A stretch of 64,000 bases of DNA from Labia minor (Eukaryota > Arthropoda > Insecta > Dermaptera > Spongiphoridae): the NCBI GenBank assembly GCA_963082975.1, contig OY720344.1, forward strand, positions 79,100,053-79,164,052, in the 5' to 3' direction. Each line of letters begins with the position of its first letter. Position 1 is the stretch's first letter. The translations under genes and the position numbers were made by a program. The notes beneath the pieces are model-generated. The model saw nothing but the letters and a program-made list of their open reading frames with translations, ran no database searches and was not told the DNA's origin. Positions 36,115-49,026 of this stretch are shown piece by piece.

Positions 36115-37727
36115 ATGAATGACTTGAAAGTCCATGTATATACTTACTATTATATATTATGTAAATACAAGATATCAACGAATAATTTATTTGAATCTCG
36201 TTTATCTGGATCATAACCATGGGAAAGTAAAAGAATCTTTTTTTTATTAATTTTTTTTTAATATTTGCATTAAAAATTGATATTTATTACAATTACTTAC
36301 TTATTATATATTTTCAAGGAGAATTTGATTAAAGATAATGTAACAAAGATATTAATAATTTTCAATAAAAATTAGAAAACACAATTTATGAAAATCAAAA
36401 TAAAGTATAATATATAATTGTTAATGAATTTTATAATATTTATGGAAAATATCTATTTATTATATAAACTTGAATATAAATTTGAAAATCTAAAACATAT
36501 TACTCAAATTGTATTTAAAAAATTTAATTGAATTAAATCTTAATATAAATCATACAAATTTTATAAGAACTATTGAATTTAAATACCCAGATTCTTCTTC
36601 TTCTTCTGTATAGATGAATGCACCTGTTCAACCAATACCGAGATTAATTAATTTATTGTTTTATGCACCTTTTGGTAGTTACACCATTTCAATAGGTATT
36701 GAAATAATAAATTAATTTTAAATTTAAGATTTTAAATATAAATAAAATATTTCAACGAGTAATTGAAAAATAAAAAAAAATGAAAATATGTATATAATGA
36801 ACACTCCGCTTGAGTCGGAGTAAGTGTACGGAATTTGATAACGACTGGAGAAAAAGCAATCGAAACGTTATACGTTTATTTAATTCAAAAAATAAATTGT
36901 ATGTAGTCTTAAAAGAAAAATTTCTTTAATAATTATGAAAATACCACAAGTTTTAATAAATATATATATTTAATATAATTGAATATATTTTATTATTAGT
37001 ATATATAACATTTATAGATGAATGTTAACAATTGGATTAATATTTAATGTTTAAATATTAAAACTATTGTAGAAATAAAAAAAAAATTAAAAAATATTTT
37101 TTTACAAAAATGTAATTAATTAATTAAACTGTGTAATATTTTATGACTTGTATTATTATTTTTAAACCTGGTTCTTGAAAGTAAGGTTTTCTTTTTTGCT
37201 GGAGAGATAATCTCACAATATATCATTTATTAAGATTTTCCATATAGTATATGGAATTATTGAAATAATTTAATTTTTAATTTTTTTTATTAATAAAAAA
37301 AAAGGTTAGGAAATCGCTTGATATAAATTTGTCTGACTACACCCCGATGCAGTTGGAATTATTCTCCCTGATGGATATCTATTATTTGATTAAAGGTAGT
37401 TTATGAAGTTTGAACAATTGATGACACTAGGTCCAAAAATAATATAAAAATAATAAAATTAATAAAAAAATTACCCAATCTTGTATTTTTTTTAATTTGA
37501 TAAAAATTCTAATTAAATATTAAAAATTGATTTATTTCTTTTAAGCAAAAATTGAGCCATTTTTTTAAAATTTATTACAAATAAAATTAATAATTGTGTT
37601 CTCTATAATTAAAACGAAAGTGAAATAAAAAAAAACTGTTTTATATTTACTTAAATTTTTTACAAAATTAGTTGAAGATAACCTTAAACTAATAAAGTAT
37701 TTTCTATTATAAAAATAAAATATAAAA
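36115..37727. other. A+T-rich spacer
   Basis: No gene recognised. A short less A+T-rich stretch at 36795-36875 is unexplained. Confidence 0.45.
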
Positions 37728-37922
37728 TCTGGAGTGTCTCCACTCGACTATCTCGCAATTTGAATTGGAATAAATAACATAATATATTATATTTAACTAA
37801 TCTTGTCTACATACACACACATACACACATATACACACACACATTTTTCTCTAACTTAGAGAAAATGACTCAGGGACCTTAAAAACGTATAAAAACATCA
37901 ACATCTCTCTGGCGAGATAGTA
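37728..37922. mobile_element. Family A element, copy A6 (195 bp, deep internal deletion)
   Basis: Both ends are intact (TCTGGAGTGTCTCCACTC and GGCGAGATAGTA), but the middle is reduced to the microsatellite and a short flank. Confidence 0.8.
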
Positions 37923-38571
37923 AAAAGTACTTATTTAAAAATGATTATAATGATCTTTATCTATGTTTATTCAATAAGCAAATACAGGTTTGTTTTAAAG
38001 TATGAGAATAAAAACAAGTCGTTATATTTTTTCACTCATTCTTTATAATTATATATATATCCATTTTTTTATTTTAATTTATGTCTATTCTATTTTAATA
38101 GTTTACTTAAAAATCTAATGAAATGAGATTATCTGAAATTTATTTAAAATATTTGTTATTAAATTATCAAATAGTTATTTGAAACCTTTACAAAATTAAT
38201 TTCAACAAACTAAGTTACTATATATTTAATAATGGAGAAAAATATGGATGGTGATAACAAAAAGATTATATAGGATTGTTAAATTTGAGAATCTTTTTTT
38301 TTTCTTTAATATAGGAATATATATTTTAGGGTGATTTTTGAATAATATATTGACAAATATATATTTATTTAAAAATACTTATTTATTAGAAAAAAATTAT
38401 TTACATTTTAAAATTTTTTTATCAAAATTAAATTTATATTCATTTTACAGTGATTGATTTTATTTTAATGTTAATTGTGTTTAATATTTTGAATATAAAT
38501 TATTCTATATGTATGTTAAATATAACGGGGATTCCGAAAATAATTTAAGTTTCTTTTAATCTATGAATAAT

Positions 38572-41144
38572 TTAACCTTGATAGGGAGCCGAATAGCTTT
38601 GATTTGGTGTTGGGATTTCATTCGTGGCACTTGAAGAACTTGAATAGGGAAGTGGATAAGGAACGATTGGCTGTGAAGGCGCTCTAATGGCTGCAGAAGC
38701 CGTCGCTGATGCAGCAGATGAGGCTGCATTCGCTGCTGAGGCACTTGCTGACGCTGCAGCTTTAGCAGCGTCTGCTGCTGATGCTGCAGCAGATGCCGCT
38801 GCTTGAGCAGTTGCATTTATATCATTTTTTCGATTTAATAAGTTTGAGGCAAGGGAACCGATGCCCTTCACGAATCCACCAAGTCGGCTAACATGGTCCC
38901 TAAAAAATATTTATTTCAAAATTATATACCATATATAAATATACTTACGTATAAACTTATCTACGTACATTTTAATTTTGTATTTTGTAATTGAGCTTTC
39001 ATTTCCTGAAAATTTTGATTTAATTTTAGAACATTATAATTTACTATTTAATTATTAATATTATAATTAAAAATTAAATTGTCTATAAAAAATTATTAAA
39101 TTAAAAAATACGTATATTTAATTTAAAATTTAATAATCAAGAGTAGCCATTTGACAAAGTTAAACTGAAAAAAAATGTTAAAATGGCTGAAATGTGTTCC
39201 AATTCAATTTTTCTTTGTTTGTATTATCTGTAGGGATTTATGCCGATATTAGCCGGTTTTACATATACATTTATTTTGATTCTATCATATTAAATATTAT
39301 ATTTTAAATTTTAGTGAATTTGGTAATCTTTGTACCGTCATTCATAAATTCAGAAGTTTAGAATTTTACCACTATGCTCTTGACTTTTCCCTATAGTAAT
39401 CCAACATTAATTTTAATTATATTTTATAAATTAATAATACTAACCTATGTATCGTAAAAGTTTTATAATTATTATGTGTTTCTATTAAAAAACTTTTAAA
39501 GAAATATTAAAGAATAATATAAATAAAATTTTAATAGATTTCTATAAAAAATAATTATAAAAAAATAATAAATATTTAAAAACGTTAGTTGTTGTGTTTA
39601 TAAATTGCAGAAAAAACCTTCAGATGATTATATAACTAATGAAATGCGCATTAAGCTAATAAATTAATTAATTATAATGTATACAATGTGTTTGAATTAA
39701 AATTATTCTAAAGAAATATTTAGGTGTTAGTTTTAAAAATTTACAAAATATATATTTCTTTCAACTAATTGAAAGTGTTCAAAGTTAAATCTATAAACTA
39801 CAATATTTTTAAATGTAATTAAAAAATCCGGAAATTTATTTTTTTCGTACAATATTCTTTGATATAATTAATGCTATTTTTAACCGAATATCATTTATTA
39901 TATTCTATTGAAGTTGTTCAAATTATAAATTCAAGGTGAAAGATTTAAATGTCAGATAGTCACGGGATCAATTTCTTTAATTCAGTTTGGCAGAAATACC
40001 CGCAAAGAAGACAAGTGCATATAAATAATTCTAGTTTTAAGTAAATATTTTTTTGAAATTTATTTTCTTATTTTTAATTTCTACTCTGATTTAATAAAGA
40101 AACCTTAAATAATATTGATTTGCTTTAATATTTCTTAAGCTAGCGAACCCCTGCACAATTTACATAATATGTACGTTGGTAAATTATCAATTTCAATATA
40201 AGTACCGAATTAAATTTGGAAGAATTGGAAGATGGTGAGGTTCGTGAGTGATTAAAGGATGGTAAGCCACTTTAGGTATATAATACACAGGCTCTTTAAT
40301 CACAATTATTTTATTTCGATGTAACGCTTTGCCGAGAAGTGCGTGAGTCAGAAGTTTTTTCTTTAAAAGTAGAGGAGATCGTTTGTGCCGACGAACTACA
40401 TATGGGTCATCATCTAAAACATAACAAAAAAAAACAGAGTTTAGTGTAATATTAAAAGAAAAAATGTAATATGTTGTCATTATTATCTAAAACCATTCAA
40501 TTCAAATACTAATTCACTAGTGATTAATTATAGTTTACTATATATAATGATGAATTGTAACTTTAAGGTTTATGTTTACTTTCAACTAACTTTAAGAAGT
40601 TAGGAGGTTTTAGGATATCGATAGGCATTATAAGTTTTTGATTAATATGCCTACGAATGCTCTGATCATTTCTCTATGTCGTATTAATAATTTCATAATC
40701 CTAATATCATTTTATTAAGATTAAAGTATAGATATATTTTTTTTTAAATTCGATTAACTGAATACCTTTATATATATATATAAAGATATAAAATCAGAAA
40801 GCCCAATACATGCAACCATATTATAAATTAATATAGGCTATACAATATATAATATATATTACTTCAATAAATCATAATCTATGAACAAATTAACAAAAAT
40901 TCATATTTAATTAAGTATGAAAAATCTTGAACTGGAAATATGATGCATTTGATTCCGTTGAATGATAATAGATAGATAACAACCATCAATTTTATTATAA
41001 TATAGAATATAAAGAAAAGTTGATTTCTAGATTATATATTTACACAATAGAGTTTGGCATTTCTTATTATTAATTACCTTGTCTGTGTCCATCAGCAGCA
41101 ATGAGCACAAATATCAAACAGAAAATATAACACGTTTTGAACAT
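38572..41144 (-). CDS. Secreted protein with basic amphipathic N-part and alanine-rich C-part (splice pattern uncertain)
   Basis: Exon 1 (41078-41144) encodes a 22-residue signal peptide (MFKTCYIFCLIFVLIAADGH...) and ends in phase 1 (donor GTAATT). Exon 2 begins at 40413 (acceptor TTTTAG) with DDDPYVV and a strong basic site RRHKR (30-34), then a cationic amphipathic stretch SPLLLKKKLLTHALL. It can end at a stop (40193), giving 95 residues. Or it can be spliced from 40206 (donor GTACTT) to the exon 38572-38899 (acceptor TTTTTTAG), in frame, giving about 200 residues. That last exon encodes DHVSRLGGFVKGIG, then Ala/Ser runs (AAASAAAS, ASASASAAN) and a Pro/Ser/Tyr tail ending SAPYQG. A third phase-consistent path goes from exon 1 through a small exon near 38973-39009. 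An AATAAA on the minus strand lies at 38459-38464. Possible TATA-like sequence at 41186-41199. Structural or secretory role inferred from composition. Confidence 0.6.
38900..40192 (-). other. Inferred intron of the 38.6-41.1 kb gene
   Basis: A+T-rich. It contains the optional small exon candidate at about 38973-39009 (acceptor TTTTCAG, donor GTACGT) and a tRNA-like A-box remnant at about 39350-39390. Nothing else seen. Confidence 0.35.
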
Positions 41145-41199
41145 GATTTACTTATTATTGATCCAATTCTAAATGATGTTTATACTTATATATATATAC

Positions 41200-42696
41200 A
41201 TTTTTTCTATTTATGAGAGACCATTAACGGATACAAAACATCCCTCCTTCCACGCCCTGTTGCAACACAGTCAGTCATCCTTTAATGCCTGAGGCCGGCT
41301 ATTCTAGGAACATTTTATCAAAATAAAATTACAAAAGTAAATTCCATTACGAATTTAGATATATATTTGCAAAAGTGATAAAAATAACATTTCGAAATTT
41401 CATAATATTTCATTAACATTTAGTTACCTTGAAAAGAACAATATTAATTTAATGTGATTCTAAAATTCTATAAAGTTACCAAATAGTATGATGATAATAT
41501 AATTTAATAATAAATATTATTTTAAAAAGTACACTTTCATTCATATAAATTCTATCAATAGAAATATACATATACTATATAATAAATTGAAAACTAATTT
41601 GAATTTTACTATAAAATGAAGATCTGGATTGGTAAGAACATGTAATGAAAGATTTATATATATTTATCGAAAAATCATTTAAAAGGAAGGAGGGGGAAAT
41701 GAAAATTCTTTGATATAATTGTCATTATTATCTTTTACCATTACCATATTCCAAATATTCAACTGTTAGACAAGTATTGTTTATTAGATCATTTATATTA
41801 AAAAAACTTGTATCTTTTAACATCCTATCAAGTCAGTTGACGTCTAAACGGGTAGAGGTGTTGTATGATTAGTACAACGGATCCTCTCAACCTTTATCTT
41901 GACTTTCTTGTTCGGAGTCTACTTCAAATTTCAAATAGTTTCCCAATTTTAATCACATAGGCTGGGTGGACCTTGTTTCCATTGATTCCAGTTAGGGAAA
42001 AATCCCATTGCGGGACTTGAACTCGTTTCCATAAGCTTACGAGCTTCTACACAGTGGAGTTATTGAATATTTATAATATTACTCTTGAAATAATTTTATT
42101 TTTTTATTTTAACATTATATAATAACCTTAATTTAGTTTTTAAGTTTACTAGAAACTAACCCATTCATATTTTATTATTTTAATTTATTTACGTACTTAT
42201 TTAATAATTTTTTTTTTAATATTTGAACTTTGTAAGATTTGAAACATCGTCCTTGATTTTTGGTCATTTTATTTTAAAAAATTAATAATAAAGTAGATGT
42301 TTTTATAATTAGAGAAAATAAGAAGATAATTTGAATAAAATTAATGATTATTTATTTATGATTTATGATTCATATAATTTATTTATGTAGTTTTTTTGTT
42401 AATATATAATAAAAAAGTGTTAATTAATAATTTATTTATTTATTTATTTATTTACAATTTTTTTTTATTTTTAATTTCTCTATAAAAAATATATAATATT
42501 ATATAGTTTATGAACAGAATTATTAAATTATTTATCTTTCTCAATAAAAAAGTGGTTATTTATACCTCATTTTATTATAAACAAATAGTTAATTGCTGAG
42601 GGAAGCAATATTATTGATATTAGAGTAAATATTGTATAATGAATAATGATTGGAAAATCAATCATAATTAGGAATTTCCTATTTAGGAAAAATATT

Positions 42697-42743
<47 letters not shown>

Positions 42744-43536
42744 TATTTCTAATTGCCTAGGCAGGATCATATCTATGAAGTACACGGATATGTTTCGAAT
42801 CAAATGAAATATTTTGAATGAATATTTTCAATATTTTAATTTTACATTTCTATTGTGATTAATAATATAAATTTATTCAGTAAAAAAAAATATTAATTTT
42901 AATTAATTCATTATTATTTTTAAATAAATTCAAAATATTCCAAAAATAAAAATTCCATAATAATTATTGTAAATAATTTTAGATCCAAGATAATCTAGAT
43001 TAAATTTAGAATTTCATTTTATAAAATTTAAAATTTATCTCCAATTGATTGGATTAATAATAAATAATTTTACTTCTTTTAATTGCACAAAATTAGTTTA
43101 ATTTTCAACTACCCATTACAAAAATGTTACTTATTAAATTTTCATTAAATATTCAACAAGTTTTTATCATTCGTAATATTTTTTTACTTAATTTTCCTTA
43201 TAAAATTATTCAAGCGTCCTTGATTCATTTGTCGGTAAGGACTCAAGAAAAAAGACATAATATTGTTTTCTTATGAATTACCTTATTTTTCATTGTTAAT
43301 TATATAATAATATGGATATATTTGAAAAACATATAATTTAAAAAGTCATAGCAAATTTTACTTAAGAATAAAATTTTTCAATTAATATTTCATATAAAAA
43401 AGATAACCTAGGTTTAGTTATAAAAAATAATATAAACCATAATTTGTCCTGTTTGATTATATTTTTAATTTTATTTCTTATACTCTATATGGCTAGCTCA
43501 ATAATTCAAAATCAGGAATAGATTTGTGTATAATGA
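41200..43536. other. Upstream and intergenic DNA
   Basis: 41220-41320 is a G+C-richer promoter-like zone of the minus-strand gene, including a TTTAATGCCTGAGGCCGG motif. 41860-42070 is an unexplained G+C-richer stretch with a B-box-like GTTCAAGTCCC on the minus strand. The rest is A+T-rich. Confidence 0.4.
42701..42741. repeat. (AT)n microsatellite
   Basis: About 20 uninterrupted AT units. Confidence 0.95.
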
Positions 43537-43843
43537 ATAATGAGTATGGCTCGGATTTCGCCCTATTTGCCTTTTTTAATTTATGGCTTAAAATTTAGGC
43601 CAATATGATATGTATGAAGTTCTAAATAAAATAAGAGGTTTGTTAGTGCCTATAATGCCTATTTTGGCCGATTCTGGGTTTTAGTGCCTATTTCATCTAC
43701 AAATTAGTTTTTTTAGTGCCAATTTTCATTTTTTACGAGCTATACATAGCCTTAATTTAAAATTTTTTTTGAATAATCAAGAAGATATTTTGAAATAATC
43801 ATTTGTCGTGCCAGGTCGCCTCGTCGCCACTTAACGGCTATAT

Positions 43844-44135
43844 CATAGGTTCCAAAAATTTTTCGTGTCGTAGACCCCTTGCCATGTTTTTCGGTTTTGG
43901 GTAGACCCCCTAAATTGATTTATTGTAATAAAATTTTACCTTTTTTTTAGAGCCTTATTGAAAAATCAAAAATGTTTTAAAAATGTTGGAAAAACCTTTT
44001 TTTTAAAGAGCCATATTGAATTGTAAGATAGTATAATGTAAGTAAATAGTCTTGAGATCCACTAACATAGACCCGCTGCCGTAGACTCCTTGTAGGCTGC
44101 CTGGGGGTCGATATAGACCACTTTGAGAACCTCTG
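43844..44135. mobile_element. hAT MITE nested inside the hAT element
   Basis: Termini CATAGGTTCCAAAA and (reverse strand) CAGAGGTTCTCAAA. The flanks GGCTATAT (43836-43843) and GGCTAGAT (44136-44143) match at 7 of 8 positions. Internal GTAGACCCC/GGGGGTC blocks are also inverted. Confidence 0.75.
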
Positions 44136-44223
44136 GGCTAGATGAACAAATTAAAGCCTATTTTGATGAGTTCACCTAAATTTCTCATTGCAACCACTAA
44201 GTTAAATTTGTAAGAGATAAGCA

Positions 44224-44768
44224 ATGCCGAAACCAAAATCAACCAAAGATGTCTTATTTCTACAGTGGATAAAAGGTGAATCTAATTTTACAACGGATTT
44301 AGCATATATAAAGTGTAATTTTAATAATATCCCTGTAACCATTACAGAATTAGAAGCAAGAAATCTCTCTTTGATTGAGTCTGTAAAAATATTCCAGAGA
44401 TTTCAAGAAAATATCAAAAAAGCACCTGTTGCCTTCGATCACACTAAAAAAATTAAGAAAATAATGAAGGGGAATCCTGGTTAGACAATAATAGAAAGAT
44501 TAGCCAGGAATTTAGGATGGTATAGTTGTACAGAAGAAGAAAATTTAACATCATCTGAAATAGCTAATTTAAAATTTAGTCCATTAACCTCTTGTGAAGT
44601 TGAACGCACATTTTCAATATATAAGACAATTCTTTCAGATTCTTTCCCTGTAACTATTACAGAATTAGAAGCAAGAAATCTCTCTTTGATTAAGTCTAAA
44701 AATATTCCAGAGATTTCAAGAAAATATCAAAAAATAGAGCATCTTTTACCAGTAAGAATCTTTAAATA
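44224..44768 (+). pseudogene. hAT transposase remnant
   Basis: The first frame starts MPKPKSTKD, includes FLQWIKG, and stops at 44484. The same frame after the stop reads ERLARNLGWYSC and then FSPLTSCEVERTFSIYK, the motif typical of the hAT C-terminal dimerisation region (SCEVERSFS-like). A segment encoding PVTITELEARNLSLI occurs twice (44330 and 44646). No catalytic D...D...E region is visible, so most of the transposase is gone. Confidence 0.7.
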
Positions 44769-44959
44769 ATAATAATAAAATGTAATGCCAAATATTTAAA
44801 CAAATAAACCTGCCAATAAACATATTTTACTATTATTTTCAAGTTTCACTTTGTTTTTAAAATGCCTTTTTAAGTGCCTATTTTAATAATATTTAGTGCT
44901 TAGTTGCCTGCCTATTTTAAAGATTTTTAGTGCCTATAAATCCGAGCCCTAATAATGAG

Positions 44960-47883
44960 CCATGATTTATAGAATATCTTAAAAAACTACATGTACTATC
45001 TGAAAGTATTACAAAATCTCTCATAAAAAAAGACATGCTACCAATCGAACATTAATTCTAATTATTATAATATATATTATATTTATAAATATTAAATTAT
45101 TTTAAAAATGAGCAATTAAAATAAAATTTAAAAAAAAATTAAAAAATATAATAAGTAATATTATTATTAAATATCCTTATTATTATCTTAATTATTAATT
45201 TCATAATTATTTATATAAAATTTTTTATAATTTATTTTTGTTTATAATTATATTAAATATGTACTTTTATTAATAATATGATAAATTATTTAATTTTAAT
45301 TTTAAAACTGGATAAATGGGTGTGTGTCAAACACACATAAATAAAAAAATAATATGTTATAGAATTTATATTATCTTTTCTTCTAGCTACATTTGAGTAC
45401 AGTACAGTACATTTGAGCCGCATTGATAGATAGATAGATAACATATACAATAATAATATATGATTAATTTACTGATTAAATTAAAATATATTTTAAATAA
45501 GAACACAAAAAGAAATGAATGTTTGATGTAATATACTGATTGAAACAAAATGGATGAAAACCTTTTAATACTTTCAACCAAATACTATGTACCACTAGGG
45601 GGTACAGGGGGCGGAGCACCCGTCTAGGTGTGAGCTAGTATTGAATAAGAATTGGTCATTTTTGGTGAAATAATAATTTTTATAATTTGATTAATCCCAT
45701 CAAGTTTATCTCTTTTAAGTTAAAGCCATATAAAATTTACACAGCCTGCATTATTTCAAAAACCTGAACTTAAAAAAAATTGAATTTTTTGCAAGTTGGC
45801 TAACTATAATTTACATATTTAAAATATGTTACATTTCATTAATGTATTAAATATTTGTTAGTAATGAGTAAAATTCATTTGCATATAACACTTATGAGAA
45901 TTGATATATAAATGTGATCAACGGTTGGATGTGGAAAAACGTTTGTTTAATTTATGGATCTATCTACCAGTGGGAGTTATATACAAGAGTGAATATCAAT
46001 TTTTGTTAAGGGACTGTTCATTTATTAAACCGATTATATGATATATAAGGGCTATGATTATTTTATTTTCACTTAAAACATAGGATAGGGAAATACTTTT
46101 AAATACTATTGATCATTTAATATAATAATATAATATTTAATATATAAATTATTACATTAATTATAAATTAGAATATTATATATATATAATAAATTATTTA
46201 AAAGATAAAAGTTAATTGATTTATCCAAGAACTAAATTACAGACTTAATTTTTTAAGTGCCAGTTGTAAAAATATCTTCATCTAATAAAATATTTTTTCT
46301 ATAATATTTCTTAGTAAGTACTATTTATATAAAATATGAGAGTTATTGAAAAAAATTTCAGCTTTACTAGCTTTGAAAATATCTTAAATAAATTTTTGCT
46401 CAAAATATAAAAATAAAAATTTGTATTATTATATTATTATTTTGAAGAATTTGAATTTTTATATGAATATTTCTTTTTAGTAAAAATTCATATTTTTGTT
46501 TATTATGAAAAAACATTATAAATAAAAATTATACATATACATGTAATTATATTATTCTATATATAATGTTTGTTTTCAATATCTTTGTTTAATTATTTTA
46601 TTAAATAATAATACAATTTTTGATTATTTTTATTATAATTTTTTCCCATATCTAATACATTAAACTATATATATAATTAATTTTAAACTCGAAAAGAGCC
46701 ACATGTGGCTCGCAAGCCACGGTTTGGCCACCGTTGGTATTTAGTTCATTTTAAACATATAAATATAATAATATATAATTATAATATTTTATTCCAATCT
46801 CTTTTTTTAGAGTAAGTTAAAAGATATCAATCTTAAGTCTTTTATTTTAATATATAATGATCTAAGCCCATTGCAGCCAATTTATTATTATTTTTAATTG
46901 TATTATATATTTGTTTTTGTTTATAATTATTACGAAATATCGAAAGAAATTATATTACTAAATTCTTCAAATTTATATTTGAAACTTTCTTGTTTCTTGT
47001 TTTCAATACTAATTATAACTAATTAATTTTATTTTGTTCTTTGTGTATCGATGTCAACATCCTTGATGATTATTTTTATATTCGTATAGGAATTCCCTTG
47101 GAAAAAGTGTGTTCTGAATATTACATTAATATATATCTATAAATCATAATTATTTTAGCTTGGAGGAGGAAATTATAACGTGAAAAGGGTTTAGAAGAGG
47201 AAAATCCAAACAGTCAGTCAGTAGAGTTCAAGGTGATAGGTGTTTACCTTTTGTTTGATTTGAATATTTTAAATATCAAAGGAATAAACACATTTTTATT
47301 GTATTTATTTTTTATAAAATATTTTTTTTTAATTATGGTTTTTAAAATAATTTCTATTCTCTCTTTTAAATGTAAATTTATATATATATATATATATATA
47401 TATGTATAGATGTATATAATCATTAAGAATAGAGAAATATTTTTAACCATGAATTATTATTCACAAAGGTATAAGTGAAGTCTCTAGTCATTTATCATTT
47501 ATAGAAATAATTTAGAATTGCTTAATGACTATTTAAAAATTATTAAAGGACCTCTTCTAAAGAAATTATTATTTATCATCTGCTTTCAATAATTGCAATA
47601 TTTTTTCTATATTTAAACATTTTAGCATTATTTTAAATAGATCATACTTATAAATTATTCTTGAGATGGAAAAATCTTTTTTGTAAAGGAATATTATAAT
47701 TAGTTGATACTTTATTAATATTTACTTATATTTAATTTCCATCTATATACATATTTACTTGAAAGATTAGTTGATAATAAATTTATTTTATAACATTTTC
47801 AATATAAATATTTAACAAAACAATGAAAATCCCTTGAAGTATGATATTTCAGTTGGATGTACTAATTATCATTTAATTTTTTT
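44960..47883. other. A+T-rich intergenic DNA
   Basis: Contains a repeat D copy (45460-45650) and a lone hAT-like end at about 46690-46730 (GAGCCACATGTGGCTC). A TA-rich tract lies at about 47380-47403. No gene recognised. Confidence 0.45.
45460..45650. repeat. Repeat D, copy 1
   Basis: Shares AAGAAATGAA, ACTGATTGAAA, ATAC-TAGG, GGTACAG and TCTAGGTG-GAGCTAGTAT in the same order with 55370-55545, so the two are copies of a dispersed repeat of unknown type. Confidence 0.55.
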
Positions 47884-48491
47884 TACTATCCTGCATTGCA
47901 ATCACGAAAATTATCGATGTCGAAATTTTGATGTTTTTACACGTTTTGAAGGCCCCTGAGTCATTTTCACTAAGGTTGAGAAAAAATGTTTGTGCATGTG
48001 TGTATGTAGACAAGATTACGCAAAAACGGTTTGAACTAGAATAATGAAATTTGGAACACGGGCATTATTCAAAATTCGTAGTTTTTTTATCACTTTTGAG
48101 AAATGTGGCTCATTCATTATCTACCATATTTTTTTCCCTCTAAAACTGACAGTAAAAGTAAAGATATATGTTTGATAGTTTTTCCCATGATTAAAAATTG
48201 TATAAAACTGATATATATAGATTTTCAGCTCGATTGAATCGCTGAAAGTATCGGAATTAATTTTTTAAAATTCGACTTAAAATGAAGGTAAACATTTTGT
48301 TTACGTTTAAAAATTCAAAACAATGTTGATATCATTTATTGCCTTCTAATTTCAATAAAATGTTATCAGTGAAAATTATGTTAAAAACCTTAAATCCTAT
48401 AATCGGATAGAATAAAATTTTAATTAATTTTCAAATATAGAAAACCCCTGATTATCCAATTCAAATTTACTAGAGTGGAGACACTCCAGAT
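47884..48491. mobile_element. Family A element, copy A7
   Basis: Starts TACTATCCTGCATTGCAATC and ends GAGTGGAGACACTCCAGA. It includes the GTAGACAAGATTACGC and TGTTTGATAGTTTTTCCC blocks. Lies opposite to A1, A4 and A8. Confidence 0.78.
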
Positions 48492-48698
48492 TTTTTAAAT
48501 ACAATTTAAGGTACTGGTATCATTTAGTCCTTCCCTCAACGGATTAGAAAAAAAAAATACCAGTGCGTACTAAGCCTGATTGATTTTTGATATGAAATAT
48601 TTTCTGGAAATTTCGTGTTTACGAGAGAAAAATTAATATAATTTTTATATAAAGTGGGGGTGAGGGGGGCCATGTTTTGACAGTTGACTAATGACTAA

Positions 48699-49026
48699 TG
48701 ATCACAAGAGGGCGAGACCTTCACCTTGCCCAGTAGATATTTGAATTTAAATATATATTAACACAATTTTTTTTAATTAGTGATAATTGCAAAATTTCCC
48801 TAAACATTTATGTTAAATTCATACTAAAGTCATTTCAACGCTTTTTCGGTTTTTTAAATTCGGTTTATTTTATTTTAGAAAAAGTTAAATTCATACTAAA
48901 GTCATTCAAAAAAATTATTTTAATTGCGCTATCTACTGGGCAAAGCAAATACAATGGTGAAGGCCGCGCCATCTCTTGACCTAAAGCCAAGTTTGGTTGA
49001 TGGTCTCGCCCTCTTGGGGACAATCA
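48699..49026. mobile_element. Inverted-repeat MITE
   Basis: CAAGAGGGCGAGACC (48704-48718) is repeated in inverted form at 49001-49015. The adjacent TTCACC...TTGCCCAGTAGAT block is inverted at 48930-48970. The right arm seems to contain the terminus twice, once degraded (CATCTCTTG at 48970-48978). An inner direct repeat TTAAATTCATACTAAAGTCA occurs at about 48814 and 48887. Confidence 0.65.

Larger units (their letters stand above)
43545..44951 (+). mobile_element. hAT transposon derivative with perfect 8-bp target duplication
   Basis: Termini TATGGCTCGGATTT and (reverse strand) TAGGGCTCGGATTT are inverted repeats. ATAATGAG flanks both sides exactly (43537-43544 and 44952-44959), the 8-bp duplication typical of hAT. 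Inside are remnants of a transposase with a hAT C-terminal dimerisation-like motif, an internal 90-bp duplication, and a second hAT MITE. The length (1407 bp) and broken frames make it non-autonomous. Confidence 0.9.

Noticed and set aside
41860..42070. Possible SINE or tRNA gene (B-box-like GTTCAAGTCCC on the minus strand)
   Set aside because: No convincing A box at proper spacing and no cloverleaf.
46680..46740. hAT-like end GAGCCACATGTGGCTC
   Set aside because: No partner end found within several kilobases; left unassigned.
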